Below are positions 28,538-38,362 of a stretch of DNA of 42,193 nt, piece by piece. The stretch comes from Planctomycetota bacterium (GTDB lineage Bacteria > Planctomycetota > UBA1135 > GCA-002686595). The notes beneath the pieces were generated by a model. That model ran no database searches. It saw nothing but the letters and a program-made list of their open reading frames with translations, and had not been told where the DNA came from. The DNA lies in contig VGYZ01000030.1 of the NCBI GenBank assembly GCA_016872795.1, positions 1 through 42,193 of the forward strand, in the 5' to 3' direction. The position numbers were made by a program, and so were the translations under genes. The stretch's first letter is position 1; the number at the start of each line of letters is the position of its first letter.

Positions 28538-30796
28538 ATGAAACGTATCGCACTTTCGACCGTCATCATCTCTGCGCTCGTCGTTGGCCCCGCCCTCGCA
28601 ATTCAGTCCACGAACGCGCGCGGACTCTTCGAGCAGGCATCCTACGCGGAGCACCAGCGCCACGACCTGCAAGCCGCGGAGCAGGGCTATCAAGAGGCCC
28701 TCGTGGCAGCCCAGACCGCGCAGGACACGCCGGTCATCGCCGAGGCCAAGGCCGCTCTCGATCGTCTGCGGCAGCGCTCCGGCGCGGCCGCCGCGCAGAG
28801 CGGTGAGGTGCCCGAGGGCGCGATCAAGCTCCTGCAGCTGGCGGCCGCGGAGTCCAACAACGCGGCGCGGGCGAGTGACTTGGCGCTCTATGGGGACGTG
28901 CTCGTGCCGCTTCTCGAGCAGATGGTCAACGAGCCGTCCGGCACGCTGATCCACACCCCGAACGGAAGCTGGCTCAACCAACCCCAGCTCGCAGCGAACG
29001 CGCTGGTGCGCATCGAAACCCCGAAGGCTCGCGTCGCGCTGGCAAAGGCGATTTCCTCGCCGGATCCGTTGCTGCGACGGCATGTGGTCTCCTTGCTCGG
29101 AGACGAGGATGTCGAGTTCCTGCTCGTCGCGGCCAACGACGCGATCCCCGCGATCCGAGAGCGGGCCATTCAGAAGCTCGAATCGACCGACGATGCACGC
29201 GTCATGCCCATGATGCTCGCTCGTGCGCGCGCGGGCGCATCGGGGGGCGTGCGCTGGCTCTGGCGCAACGCGCCGATGGAGCTGATCCCCTTGGTCATGA
29301 AAGGCGAAATCCCCGGCGTCGCGCCCAAAACATTGCACTTCGGGCATTTCCCCGTGCCGCGAATCCCCGGCGATCTCGAGATGCTGGCAGAGTTCAGCGT
29401 GCAATCCGGGCCGACGGATGTGCGCGATGCGGCGGTGCACCTCGCAAGCCAGCTGCTCATCATTGAGTCGACTCCGTCGGAGAGCGACCTCCAGCGTCTC
29501 TATGAGATCGCGCTCAAGTACCGCATAGCCTGGAGTGTAGAGCTCGTGGGGCTGGGCGATCCCGAGCGAGCCATCGCAACCCTGCGGAGGTTCGTGCGAG
29601 ACACTCCGGACAAGCTGGAGCCGGACCTCGATCTGGCTGTGCACACCGCGCTGAAGGCGCGGCTCGCGACCCCGCAGACCCTCGCCGAAGTCGTGGATCT
29701 CGCGCTCGATCTGCAAGACAAGACGGACATCGAAGCTCCCGGCCAGCATGCTCTGCACAACGCGGTGAATATCGCGCTGCGGGCCCCTGCGGTAACTGCC
29801 ACACAGGCGCGCAAGGACAAGATCCGGCTCTGGCTCGGACTACGCCCTTCCGTCCGTGAGGCGCACGTGGACGATGTCGCTCGCTGGATCAGCGCCGAGT
29901 TGCGCGGCGGAACTTCCGTGGCGGTTCCGGCGGAGCTTTCCGCGGACTTCGCTGCGCTTGTGCGCCCGCTGCTCGAACTCGAACGCGAACCGGCCACCCA
30001 TCAGGCGCTCGCCATACTGACGACACTGCCCGAGCCGATCTCTCTGGCAGAGCTGTTGGCGCTGGCCGCGGAGTTCGGACAGATCTCCGAACAAGGAAGG
30101 CTGGCTGCGCAACGCAGTGCGACCGGCGAGCCCGCGGAGGTTGCTCGGGAGTTCAGCGTGTATTGGGCCGCGGCTCCGGCGAATACGGCCGCGACGGAAC
30201 GCGCCGTCCGTGTCGCGAGGCTTGTCGCGGAGATCCCGGCGCCGTTGCGTGTGGCCGCGGTTCGCGCAGCGCTCGAGTTGGAGCTGGCGCCGGAGACCGC
30301 GACGCAACTGAGCTATAGCCTGCTGGCACCATTCAATGCGCACCAAGGCGCGAGCGCCGATGCGCTGGACTTGGCTCTCGCTCTCGCGAAGCGCGTGCCC
30401 GCGAGCGAAGTCGGAGCGCGGCTGCTGCTGATCCGCGCCATTCGGTCGACGCTCCACGAACCCGGCGTGCCGTTCCTCGGCGAAGCCCTGCGTTCGAAGC
30501 AGGCGGAGGTAAGACTGGCGGCGCAGGGAGCATTCGAGGCCCTGCGAGCGCAGCGCGAGGCACTCGAGGAGTTCGAGGTGTGGATCGCGCTCACGAAGGA
30601 GCAGCGCTCGACGACACAAGAGCTGATCTCGCTGCTCGACAGCCGCAAGCGCGAGGTGGTCCTCGGCGCGGTGTCCTCGCTGGGTGCCATCAAGGCCACC
30701 AGCGCGCTGCCTGCGCTCGTGCGATTGCTCGAAGGCGATGACGAGGAGCTGAAGCGAGCCGTCCGCGATGCGATTGCGCGCATAGGCGGACAGTAG
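28538..30796 (+). CDS. Exported TPR/HEAT-repeat protein
   Basis: 752 residues. A clear Sec signal peptide (MKRIALSTVIISALVVGPALA) is followed by a TPR-like region (ARGLFEQASYAEHQRHDL, YQEALVAAQTAQD) and then helical HEAT-like repeats to the end (RRHVVSLLGDEDVEFLLVA, PSESDLQRLYEIALKY, VVLGAVSSLGAIKATSALPALVRLLEG). No catalytic motif is seen. It probably binds protein partners in the periplasm. It follows the two-component genes and the tandem repeat operator, so it is likely the main local target of the regulator. Ribosome site AGGAGG. Confidence 0.8.
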   Translation: MKRIALSTVIISALVVGPALAIQSTNARGLFEQASYAEHQRHDLQAAEQGYQEALVAAQTAQDTPVIAEAKAALDRLRQRSGAAAAQSGEVPEGAIKLLQLAAAESNNAARASDLALYGDVLVPLLEQMVNEPSGTLIHTPNGSWLNQPQLAANALVRIETPKARVALAKAISSPDPLLRRHVVSLLGDEDVEFLLVAANDAIPAIRERAIQKLESTDDARVMPMMLARARAGASGGVRWLWRNAPMELIPLVMKGEIPGVAPKTLHFGHFPVPRIPGDLEMLAEFSVQSGPTDVRDAAVHLASQLLIIESTPSESDLQRLYEIALKYRIAWSVELVGLGDPERAIATLRRFVRDTPDKLEPDLDLAVHTALKARLATPQTLAEVVDLALDLQDKTDIEAPGQHALHNAVNIALRAPAVTATQARKDKIRLWLGLRPSVREAHVDDVARWISAELRGGTSVAVPAELSADFAALVRPLLELEREPATHQALAILTTLPEPISLAELLALAAEFGQISEQGRLAAQRSATGEPAEVAREFSVYWAAAPANTAATERAVRVARLVAEIPAPLRVAAVRAALELELAPETATQLSYSLLAPFNAHQGASADALDLALALAKRVPASEVGARLLLIRAIRSTLHEPGVPFLGEALRSKQAEVRLAAQGAFEALRAQREALEEFEVWIALTKEQRSTTQELISLLDSRKREVVLGAVSSLGAIKATSALPALVRLLEGDDEELKRAVRDAIARIGGQ

Positions 30797-30817
30797 GACC
30801 GCCGAAGTCCCACTTCC

Positions 30818-30850
30818 GTGCAGCTGCGCGAGGTGCTCGCGCAGCTGCAC
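30818..30850. terminator. Perfect 15-bp inverted repeat between convergent genes
   Basis: Arms 30818-30832 and 30836-30850 are exact reverse complements around a GTG loop. Located 22 bases after the HEAT gene stop and 17 bases from the flavoprotein stop, it can serve both strands. There is no U tract. Confidence 0.75.
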
Positions 30851-30866
30851 GACGTTGAAGCCGTCC

Positions 30867-32291
30867 TCAGTCTTCGACGACGTGCTGCGCGTAGAGCTTG
30901 CGCAGCTCGGACCAGTGCGCGATGTCGAAGCGGCCCGAGCGCATGCATTCGACGGCCCCGTAGGCCATCGCGAGGGCGTGGTGCGTGTTGTCGTGCTGGA
31001 ACAGCCCCTGTCGCCCGTAGGAGAGCAGACGCGGCACACTCTCGACCCACTGCTCGAGCCGGCCGAGCGGTTCCTCGTAGCCCGTGAGGTAGATCGGGTA
31101 GGCGGCGGGGAGACGGCGCGTGAAGGTCGCGATCGGCGCAGCGGGCAGCGGCAGGCCGCAACCGGCGAGGTCCTCCGCGAGCAGGCGTCCGAGGGAAGTG
31201 TCGTCCATCGGCCAAACGGCGTCGCCGAGCGCGCACGGAAGCTCCGCGCACAAAATCGTCGTGCCCTTGGGACGACCGAGGTCGGAGTAGTTCTTGGGCT
31301 CCGACAGGCGCGTGATGCGCGTCGTCGCGCCGGGGAAGTAGTGCGCGTCGTACTCCGTGAACTGCTCGACGGGCAGCTGGACGTAGATGAGGATCATCGA
31401 GCGGTATGTCACGCGCGCGGCAGCGTCGAGCACGTCCGTCGGGACTCCCTGCGCCATCGCACGCGCGAGCGCCGTGACGGGAATGGTCGACCACAGGTAG
31501 TCGGCTTCGAGGACTTCGCTGCGCCCCGTTCCCTCTGCGTGCACGCGCCACGGCGCGTTCTCGCTCGCAGGTCCCTCGATGCGCGTCATGCGCCAGCCGA
31601 GCCGCATGTCGGCACCCAGCCGCTGCGCATCGGCCGCGTAGGCTTCGCTGATCTGCCCGAAGCCGCGCACCGGATAGAAGAAGCGGCCGGCTCCCGGCGC
31701 CTTGAAGCCCGGCACGGCGTTCAGCACCTTGCGCACGAGCTTGCCGAAGGAGCCCGCGGCCACGCGCTTGCGCGCTTGCACGCCACTCAACTCCTTCGGA
31801 TCGCGACCCCACAGCTTGACCGCGTAGGGCAGATAGAACTCATCGGCGATCGTCGAGCCCAAGTTCGCGCGGATCACCGCCTCGAACGTGTCGCCGCCGT
31901 TGGTACGGCCGGGGAGCTTCTTGGCGACCATGTCGCGCAGCGTGCCGAGCGCGAAGCGCTTGTCGAGCCGCAGCAGCAGGTCGTGCGGCTTCAGCGGGAA
32001 GTGAATCCACTTGCCGAGCAATCGAATCCGTCCGTGGCGCGGACGATCCTTGAGATCGGCGCCGAGCAACGCGCGAATGTCGGCGAAGATCGCCGCATCG
32101 GTCGCCGGATGCAGCCGGTGGCTGCCATAGTCGAGCCACTGGCCGCCGTGCTCGAACGAGCCCGCGTTGCCACCGTAGTGCGCCCCAGCCTCCAGCAGGG
32201 TCGCGCGTCCGAGCTTGCGCCGCGCGAGCTCGCGAGCAGCGCCGACTCCGGCGGGGCCGCCGCCGAGAATGAGCACCCGCGGCTCAGCCAC
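30867..32291 (-). CDS. FAD-dependent amine-oxidoreductase / UDP-galactopyranose-mutase-like protein
   Basis: 474 residues. N-terminal dinucleotide-binding motif VLILGGGPAGVGAARELARR, then GGNAGSF and WLDYGSHRLHPATD, typical of the UGM/protoporphyrinogen-oxidase-like flavoproteins found in sugar gene clusters. Other conserved features are FYLPYAVKLWGRDPKEL and FFYPVRGFGQISEAY. It may isomerise or oxidise a nucleotide sugar or a lipid-linked substrate; the true reaction is not certain. Start: GTG at 32291, overlapping the preceding gene's stop by 8 bases; an upstream ATG 20 codons earlier would give an unrelated leader. Confidence 0.8.
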   Translation of the reverse strand: MAEPRVLILGGGPAGVGAARELARRKLGRATLLEAGAHYGGNAGSFEHGGQWLDYGSHRLHPATDAAIFADIRALLGADLKDRPRHGRIRLLGKWIHFPLKPHDLLLRLDKRFALGTLRDMVAKKLPGRTNGGDTFEAVIRANLGSTIADEFYLPYAVKLWGRDPKELSGVQARKRVAAGSFGKLVRKVLNAVPGFKAPGAGRFFYPVRGFGQISEAYAADAQRLGADMRLGWRMTRIEGPASENAPWRVHAEGTGRSEVLEADYLWSTIPVTALARAMAQGVPTDVLDAAARVTYRSMILIYVQLPVEQFTEYDAHYFPGATTRITRLSEPKNYSDLGRPKGTTILCAELPCALGDAVWPMDDTSLGRLLAEDLAGCGLPLPAAPIATFTRRLPAAYPIYLTGYEEPLGRLEQWVESVPRLLSYGRQGLFQHDNTHHALAMAYGAVECMRSGRFDIAHWSELRKLYAQHVVED

Positions 32292-33288
32292 GACTTGGAT
32301 TCCTCTGCAAAGCGAGCAGCGAGTCGCGACCCGCGCCGGTGCGCGCTCCATCTCGATATCCGAGCACGAACCACAGGACTCCGCCGAGCAGCCCCGTCGC
32401 GATCAGCACCGACTGCCACAGCAGCGAGGCGGCCACTCCGTCCTGCTGCGCGATGCTCGCCATCGCTCCGAGGAAGCCCGCCAGCGTGACCTCGCGCAGT
32501 CCCAGGCCTCCCACGGAGAGCGGCGCAAGCGTGATCGCCTTCGTCATCGGCACCGCGAAGAACCACACCGCCAGCGGCGCCTCGATCCCAATCGAGCGAC
32601 CGAGCTCGCGATTGAGCAGCACGAACCAGCCTTGGATCGCGAGCGAGAGTCCGAGTACCACGAGTGCGCGCGACGGCCGCGCCGCAAGTCGCCGCATCGA
32701 CACGAGCGTGCGTCCGATGGTTCCGCGCAGCTTGCGCGGCCAACGCTCGAGCTTGCGCCGCAGCAGAAGAGGCAACGCGACGAGCGCTCCGACAGCGGCG
32801 AGCAGCGCTCCGACCTGCACGACGCTCTGCGCCCAGCCCGGCATCGCCGCACTCGACCACAGCGCGCCGACCACGATCAGCACGAGCAGCGCAAAGGTGT
32901 CGATCAGGCGCTCCGTCAGGCCGCCGAGCACGCTCGCTTCCGCTCGCCCCGTGACGCGCGCTGCGAGCAGCGCCTTGATCGCGTCTCCACCGACGATGCT
33001 CGGCAAGCACAGGTTCGCGAACATCCCGGCGGAGTAGCACTGCGCCGCATCCATCGCGCCGAGTCGCGCGCGCGCGCTCGCGATGCCGAGGTTCACGTTG
33101 TAGCGCCACTTGAACACGCCGAGCGCATGCCCCGCGACGAAGCCGGCCCACACCAACGCCCAAGTCGAGAGCGGCACCCGCAGAACCGCATCGACGAGCT
33201 CGCCCCAGCGCACCTTGAGCGCGATCCACGCGAGCGCCGCGACCGTGAGGCCGATCTTCAGCGCGAGCTTGGCCGTCCGCTTCTGCAT
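32284..33288 (-). CDS. Lysylphosphatidylglycerol-synthase-type membrane protein (UPF0104)
   Basis: 334 residues with about eight membrane segments. LPG_synthase_TM signature: GHALGVFKWRYNVN, YSAGMFANLCLPSIVGGDAIKALL, GGLTERLIDTFALL and PLSVGGLGLREVTLAGFLG. Proteins with only this membrane part often sit in glycan clusters and are thought to move lipid-linked intermediates; there is no C-terminal aminoacyl-transferase domain. ATG at 33288, 19 bases after the GT39-like gene. Confidence 0.85.
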   Translation of the reverse strand: MQKRTAKLALKIGLTVAALAWIALKVRWGELVDAVLRVPLSTWALVWAGFVAGHALGVFKWRYNVNLGIASARARLGAMDAAQCYSAGMFANLCLPSIVGGDAIKALLAARVTGRAEASVLGGLTERLIDTFALLVLIVVGALWSSAAMPGWAQSVVQVGALLAAVGALVALPLLLRRKLERWPRKLRGTIGRTLVSMRRLAARPSRALVVLGLSLAIQGWFVLLNRELGRSIGIEAPLAVWFFAVPMTKAITLAPLSVGGLGLREVTLAGFLGAMASIAQQDGVAASLLWQSVLIATGLLGGVLWFVLGYRDGARTGAGRDSLLALQRNPSRG

Positions 33289-33307
33289 GGCGCGCTGGCT
33301 CGGCTCC

Positions 33308-34999
33308 CTACTTTGCTCCGACGTCCCGCAGCGCGACGACGACCTCGCTGCCACCGAGCGTCCCCCAGCAGGTCAGCTGCACGCGATAGTCGCGCTCGAT
33401 GCGCGCCCAGATCTCGGGCTCGGCGGCCTTCATGCGGGTCGGGGTGCAGTACACGATCCAGGTCCTCGGGTGCGTGCGCTCGAGACTCTCGAGCGCCTCG
33501 ACGCTATCGACGGGCGTCCACGCACAATCGTAGTAGTCGCGATAGGGCACCACGGTCATGTCGACCGTCGCCACGGCGTCGCCGGGCCGCCGCTCGCGAT
33601 CGATGTGCGCCTGCGCGCCTTCGTAGTCCTGCTTGGGCAGCCACGCCACGGGCACCGTCGCGGCGCTCATCAGGCAGGCCAGCGCCAGCGCGGCCGTCGT
33701 GAGCCGCGGGAGCAGCCCGGCGAGCTGCCCGAACGAGAAGATCCTGACCCAGTCGACGATGCCCCGCACGGCGACCAGCACGGCAAATCCTGCTGCGAAG
33801 AAGAACATGCGCGGCCAGAGGTTGTGGCGAGTCGCGAGCAGGACGGCAGCCGTCACGACGACACCGAGAAGAAATGTCCCGGTGAGCGCGCGGCTCTGGC
33901 GCCAGTAGGAACGAACGCCGAGCGCGAGCACCGCCAGTCCGCCCGCGAGAGTGAAGGCACCGCCGGGCACGCCCTGCGAGAGGCCACGCAGAGTCTCCGC
34001 GACGAGCCACGCCGGATCCTTCCACTCGACCTTGGCTCCCGGCATGGTCGGAGCGAGCAGCGTCGCGACGTACTGCGGCAGCACGAGCGCGTGCAGCACG
34101 AGCGAGAAGATCGTCGCCATCACGAAGCCAGAGAGCACCTGATGGTGCGCCGCGGCTACTCGCTGCCCGCGAGCGCGCCACGCACAGCCAGCCCACACGA
34201 GGACATGCGCTGCGACGGCGAACACGGCCGTCGCGTGAATCCATGTCGCCAGCGCCATCCACGCTCCGTAGCGCAGCGGCGCGCCGACGCCCCGCGCCTG
34301 CGAGCTCGCGCACATCCGCAAGAACTCGGCCGTGCCCAGCAGCGTGAAGAGCAGCAACCCCGTGTAGCCGCGCGCGTCTTGCGAGAACCACACGTCGTGG
34401 TACGACACGGCGAGCAGCGCCGCTGCAAAGATCGCCTCGCGCCCATCGGTGACGAGCCGCGCCAGTCGATGCAGCGCCAGCACGCCGAGCACGCCGAGCA
34501 CGACGGCAGGAAGTCGCACAGCCCACGCGCTCTCGCCGAACACCGCGAACGAGCCACGCGCCAAGAGCGAGTACAGCAGGTGCTGGTTCTGGCTGTCGAA
34601 CGTGGACACGATCTCACGCGGTTCCTTGCGCGCGTAGTGCACGAGCGTGTCGATCTCGTCGAACGAGAGCCCTGCACCGAGGCCCGGCGTGCGCAGCGCG
34701 AGCGCCAGCACAGCGAGACCTCCGAGCGCCCACAGCGCGCTCGCATCAAGGCGTTCGGGGCTGCGAATTCCCGTCGTGAGCAGCGCCTCGCCGCCCTCCC
34801 CGCGCGGTGCGAGTCGCTCAACCAGCACTAGCACGAGTCCGGTGAGCGCGAGCATCCCGCGCAGCAGATCGACTCCACGCCCGAGCGCAGCGCGCCGCGA
34901 CTCATCGCCCGCGAGCAGGAACTCGAGCAGCGCCTCTCCCGGCAGGAGCAACGCGCACGCAAGGCATGAGAGCGCCGCCGCGAGCACCCACCGGTTCAT
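33308..34999 (-). CDS. GT39/ArnT-like membrane glycosyltransferase
   Basis: 563 residues with about 11-12 membrane spans. The GT-C acidic motif lies in the first outer loop (GAGLSFDEIDTLVHYARKE), followed by FDSQNQHLLYSLLARGSFAVFG and SQDARGYTG, as in PMT/ArnT-type transferases that use polyprenyl-phosphate sugars. A soluble C-terminal end (DYEGAQAHIDRERRPGDAV) resembles the usual dwvDfvg-type tail. Start: ATG at 34999; a GTG at 35035 is possible. No clear promoter; a hairpin at 35052-35067 precedes it, so its transcription start remains unresolved. Confidence 0.82.
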   Translation of the reverse strand: MNRWVLAAALSCLACALLLPGEALLEFLLAGDESRRAALGRGVDLLRGMLALTGLVLVLVERLAPRGEGGEALLTTGIRSPERLDASALWALGGLAVLALALRTPGLGAGLSFDEIDTLVHYARKEPREIVSTFDSQNQHLLYSLLARGSFAVFGESAWAVRLPAVVLGVLGVLALHRLARLVTDGREAIFAAALLAVSYHDVWFSQDARGYTGLLLFTLLGTAEFLRMCASSQARGVGAPLRYGAWMALATWIHATAVFAVAAHVLVWAGCAWRARGQRVAAAHHQVLSGFVMATIFSLVLHALVLPQYVATLLAPTMPGAKVEWKDPAWLVAETLRGLSQGVPGGAFTLAGGLAVLALGVRSYWRQSRALTGTFLLGVVVTAAVLLATRHNLWPRMFFFAAGFAVLVAVRGIVDWVRIFSFGQLAGLLPRLTTAALALACLMSAATVPVAWLPKQDYEGAQAHIDRERRPGDAVATVDMTVVPYRDYYDCAWTPVDSVEALESLERTHPRTWIVYCTPTRMKAAEPEIWARIERDYRVQLTCWGTLGGSEVVVALRDVGAK

Positions 35000-35051
35000 T
35001 CGTACACCCTGCACGCCGAGCAGTCTGCGTCGCACGCCGCCCCATTTCCAC

Positions 35052-35067
35052 CGGCCCGCGCGGGCCG
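35052..35067 (-). terminator. GC-only palindromic hairpin after the small membrane protein gene
   Basis: CGGCCCGCGCGGGCCG is perfectly self-complementary and begins 6 bases after the stop at 35074. No U tract. Confidence 0.5.
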
Positions 35068-35073
35068 CCGGCC

Positions 35074-35481
35074 TCAGCTCCGCGCAATCCGACGCAAGCG
35101 CAGCCCCGCCGCGAGAAACAGGGCCGATACCGCCAACGGAATCGCAAGCTGCAGCACGCGCAGCAGGTTGCCATTGGTGGCATGCGCCTCGAAATGGCCG
35201 CGCGCGACCGCCACCTCGACCTGCGAGCCGTCCGCGAGACGCGTCGACGAGCGCGCGCCGGTCTCGGTCACATCGTCGAGTTCGACTGGCCCGCGAAAGT
35301 CGTGGCGCCCGAGCTCCGCGCCGTTTGCGTCGAGCACACGCGCGGTGACCGCGAGCTCCGGGATGCGATTCCAGCTGCGAGCGGCGACCAGCGCCACGAA
35401 GAGCGTGATGACGAGGTTGAGCGCGCCGACAGCGAGCAGAAGCGAGGCCGCGCGCTGCGGCGGTAGCGGTGCCCTGGCCAT
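35074..35481 (-). CDS. Small two-span membrane protein, function unknown
   Basis: 135 residues: a span at about 13-34 (SLLLAVGALNLVITLFVALVA), an extracytoplasmic beta-rich loop of about 75 residues (VTARVLDANGAELGRHDF, GSQVEVAVARGHFEAHA), a second span near 108-128, and a short basic end. I recognise no family. The ATG at 35481 lies 9 bases after a -10 element, so it is probably transcribed on its own within the glycan region. Confidence 0.6.
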   Translation of the reverse strand: MARAPLPPQRAASLLLAVGALNLVITLFVALVAARSWNRIPELAVTARVLDANGAELGRHDFRGPVELDDVTETGARSSTRLADGSQVEVAVARGHFEAHATNGNLLRVLQLAIPLAVSALFLAAGLRLRRIARS

Positions 35482-35490
35482 GGCGCGGCG

Positions 35491-35496
35491 ATGCTA
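35491..35496 (-). promoter_or_regulatory. -10 element for the near-leaderless small membrane protein gene (TAGCAT)
   Basis: Minus-strand TCCTAGCAT ends 9 bases before the ATG at 35481. It lies in the 41-base gap after the GT2 gene. Confidence 0.55.
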
Positions 35497-35522
35497 GGAG
35501 AGCAGCTCAGTCGGACTCAAGC

Positions 35523-36305
35523 TCAGCGGGGCACATGGTCGGGCGCGATGCACACCGGCCCTTCGGGCAGCGGCTCGACGGCCTTGCGCCAGCGGCCGAT
35601 CTCGCCGCCGAAGCGGTAGCGCAGCAATGTCGCGAAGAACTCCCAGCACGTAGTCGCGCGCACATGGCTCAGACCGTGACCGCGCATGCGCGCGAACACA
35701 TTGACCTCGAGCACGCGCACGCCGAGGTAGTGCGCCTTGATCATCAACTCCGGGTCGAGGAACCAGCGCTTGGACTGCAGATCGAGCCGGCGCAGCACAT
35801 CGCGGTGCACGATCTTCGGGCTGCCGTTGACGTCGATCGACCCGAGGCCCGGCCACAGACACAGCACCATGCCGTTGTAGGCGATCGACACGAACTTGCG
35901 CGTCCAGCCGTCGAGCCGGAAGCGGCGTCGCACCTTGCCGATCAGCTTGCCGTCGCTGTAGCGCACGGCCTCGAACAGGCGCACCACATCCTCGGGATCG
36001 ACCTGCCCGTCGCAGGGGATCATGCCGACCCACTCCGCGCGCGCCTCGCGCAGTCCGCTCAGGATCCCCAAGCCGTAGCCCTGATTGACCTCGACCTTCA
36101 CTTTGCGCACCGGCAGCCCCTTCGAAGCCAGTCCGTCGAGGATCTCGCCTGTGCGATCCTTCGAGCCGTTGTCGACGGCGAGGAGCTCGAGCGCGACTCC
36201 GGCCTTCTCGAACGCCGCGCACAGGGCGGGCAGCGTGAACGGGATCGACTCCTGCTCGTTGTAGCAGGGCACGACCAGCGAGAATGCCGGGGACTTCGGC
36301 GTCAT
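35523..36305 (-). CDS. Family 2 glycosyltransferase (dolichyl-phosphate-sugar synthase type)
   Basis: 260 residues, GT-A fold: SLVVPCYNEQESIPFTL at the N-terminus, AVDNGSKDRTGEIL (nucleotide-binding Asp), and MIPCDGQVDPEDV (acidic D-x-x-x-D variant). No membrane spans beyond short hydrophobic patches. Probably builds a polyprenyl-phosphate sugar or adds a sugar to a lipid carrier, which could feed the GT39-type enzyme downstream. ATG overlaps the radical SAM stop by one base (TGATG), so the two are coupled. Confidence 0.88.
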   Translation of the reverse strand: MTPKSPAFSLVVPCYNEQESIPFTLPALCAAFEKAGVALELLAVDNGSKDRTGEILDGLASKGLPVRKVKVEVNQGYGLGILSGLREARAEWVGMIPCDGQVDPEDVVRLFEAVRYSDGKLIGKVRRRFRLDGWTRKFVSIAYNGMVLCLWPGLGSIDVNGSPKIVHRDVLRRLDLQSKRWFLDPELMIKAHYLGVRVLEVNVFARMRGHGLSHVRATTCWEFFATLLRYRFGGEIGRWRKAVEPLPEGPVCIAPDHVPR

Positions 36306-38353
36306 CAGGCGGATGCCGCGTCGGCAGCGCGCTCCCTCACCAGCCTACGCCGCAGGTCGCGCGCGAACAGCGTGCGGGTGAACTTCCCCAGCCCCGAGGC
36401 GTGCTCCCCGAAGGTCCCGACCTTGGTCAGGATGAGCGCCTTCGTCTCCGGCGCGCACTCGGCGGACACGCTCACGCGCTCCGGCAGGCGGAAGTCCGCC
36501 AGCGGCCGCGCGTAGCCCTGCTCGGCCCAGCGCTCGACATCGAACTGCGTGCTCCAGCGGCCGATCTCCGCAGTCGTGGCCGCGAACGGGACATGCAGCA
36601 CGACACCGCGCAGGTGATCGATCACTGCCGCGAGCTCGTCCTCCGCGTACGCCGCGCCGCGCTGGCGCAGCGCGCTCTCGATCGACAGGCGCAGGAACTC
36701 GAGCGCGTCCTGCGTCACGAAGAAGCGCCCGAGCATCGAGTACTTCGACAGCAGGTTGCCGCCGAGCGTGCCCTCGACGAGCTGGGCGTAGTGTTCACGC
36801 GCCCACGCGAGACACTCCTCGCGCGTGCGGAAGATCTCCTGGCGCGATTCTTCGAGGAACTCGCCGATCACCTTCGTGAAGCCCTCCGGGGCGCGCGCGA
36901 GCAGCGACTGCATGTGGCGCACGAGGTCGAAGGGCTTGACGCCGTGCGCGCGCGCGAAAGCGAACGGCTCGTCGTAGTTGCCCTCGTAGTGGAAGATCGT
37001 GAGCAGCAGGTGGAAGACGCGCGTCTCGAGGTAGTCCGCGAACGAGAAGTCGGGGGTCGCCACGACCATCTCCTCGACCTCGATCAGCGGCGTGCCGGTG
37101 TAGTCGCCGATGTTGCGCGCGACCACGCGGAAGCGCGTGTCGAAGCCGAACTTCGCGCGTTCCTCGGGATTGGCGAGCTCGGCGCCGTGCAGGAGCATCA
37201 GCTGGTGCGCGGAGATGCGCTTGGCGCCCGCGTCGAGCAGGTCCTCGACCGCCTTGAGGAAGCTCTGCTTGCTCTCGCCCGGCAGGCACAAGATGAGCTC
37301 GCCGTAGCTCTGCATGCCCTGCGACTCGAGCTCCCTTTGGATCTCGCGGTATGTCTCGAGCTTGATGTTGTCGCGCTTGATGTTTTTCAGCACGACCGGG
37401 TTCATCGACTGCACCGCCGCGGTCATCGGCAGCGCGCCCTTGATCTTGCGCATCACCTGAATGATGCGCTCGCCCTTGTTCTTGCCGGTCGTCGTGCGGA
37501 TGTAGCGCGGCCAGCCGTAGCTCGTCTGCAGCCAGCCGATGTAGTCCGCGAGCTCGACATCGCGCTCGTACATGCCGAAGTTGTCGTCAGCGAAGCACAG
37601 CGTGATCTCGGGCTTCACGCGCTCGGCGAGATAGGCGAGGTCCGCCTTCACATTGTCGACCGAGTGCGCGAACACGCGGCTGTTCGAGCGCACGCCGGAG
37701 TTGCAGAAGGCGCAGGTGAAGGGGCAGCCACGCGAGATCTGCATCATCGGGAAGTAGCCCGTGCGCAGGTACGGCTCCATCAGGCCCGCGAGGTACGGGC
37801 TCGGGATCTCATCGAGGTCGCGGATGCGCTCGACCTCGCCGCCGCGCTGGAACACGCCGCGCGCGTGGTCGAACCAGTCGACGCCGGGAATCTGGCCGTC
37901 GCGCAATCCCTCGGCGCGGCCCTTCGATTCGACCAGGCGCTCGAGCAGGTTCACGAACGCGCGCTCGCCCTCGTAGGTCGGACCGTCGATGTAGGCGTCG
38001 ACCTTCGGCAGCGCGGAGAGGAACTCGCCGCGCACGCTGTCGACGAGCGGATAGTTCGGGCCTCCCATCACCACCACCGTGCGCCGCTCGCGCGCCTTGG
38101 CGTAGCCCGCGAAGTGATAGGAGAGCTCCTCGTTCCAGGCGTAGTTCGAGAGCCCGAGCAGGTCCGGCGCGAGATTGTCGAGGGCGCGCTTGAGGTCCTG
38201 AGGCTCACGAAAAATGGAGATCTCGAGCTCGACTCGCCCAGCGAATTGGGCCTGCGCGTAGGTGGCAAGGTTGGCGACACCCAACGGATACACATCCGAA
38301 CTCAGGGTCAGCAGGTTGTGTCCCAGATCGGCGAGGTAAATGCGCAGACGCAC
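36305..38353 (-). CDS. B12-binding-type radical SAM enzyme
   Basis: 682 residues. An N-terminal Rossmann-like cobalamin-binding-type domain (about 1-140; VVVMGGPNYPLVDS, YIDGPTYEGERAF) has no clear D-x-H-x-x-G. The radical SAM core carries the 4Fe-4S motif SRGCPFTCAFCNSG (C210, C214, C217) and later ITLCFADDNFGMYERD and ELILCLPGESKQS. A helical C-terminal domain of about 200 residues follows. Such enzymes methylate or rearrange unactivated carbons in lipids, sugars or antibiotics. The substrate is unknown; coupling to a GT2 suggests a glycan or lipid carrier. Start: GTG at 38353 placed by the promoter. Confidence 0.88.
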   Translation of the reverse strand: MRLRIYLADLGHNLLTLSSDVYPLGVANLATYAQAQFAGRVELEISIFREPQDLKRALDNLAPDLLGLSNYAWNEELSYHFAGYAKARERRTVVVMGGPNYPLVDSVRGEFLSALPKVDAYIDGPTYEGERAFVNLLERLVESKGRAEGLRDGQIPGVDWFDHARGVFQRGGEVERIRDLDEIPSPYLAGLMEPYLRTGYFPMMQISRGCPFTCAFCNSGVRSNSRVFAHSVDNVKADLAYLAERVKPEITLCFADDNFGMYERDVELADYIGWLQTSYGWPRYIRTTTGKNKGERIIQVMRKIKGALPMTAAVQSMNPVVLKNIKRDNIKLETYREIQRELESQGMQSYGELILCLPGESKQSFLKAVEDLLDAGAKRISAHQLMLLHGAELANPEERAKFGFDTRFRVVARNIGDYTGTPLIEVEEMVVATPDFSFADYLETRVFHLLLTIFHYEGNYDEPFAFARAHGVKPFDLVRHMQSLLARAPEGFTKVIGEFLEESRQEIFRTREECLAWAREHYAQLVEGTLGGNLLSKYSMLGRFFVTQDALEFLRLSIESALRQRGAAYAEDELAAVIDHLRGVVLHVPFAATTAEIGRWSTQFDVERWAEQGYARPLADFRLPERVSVSAECAPETKALILTKVGTFGEHASGLGKFTRTLFARDLRRRLVRERAADAASA

Positions 38354-38362
38354 GGAACTTCT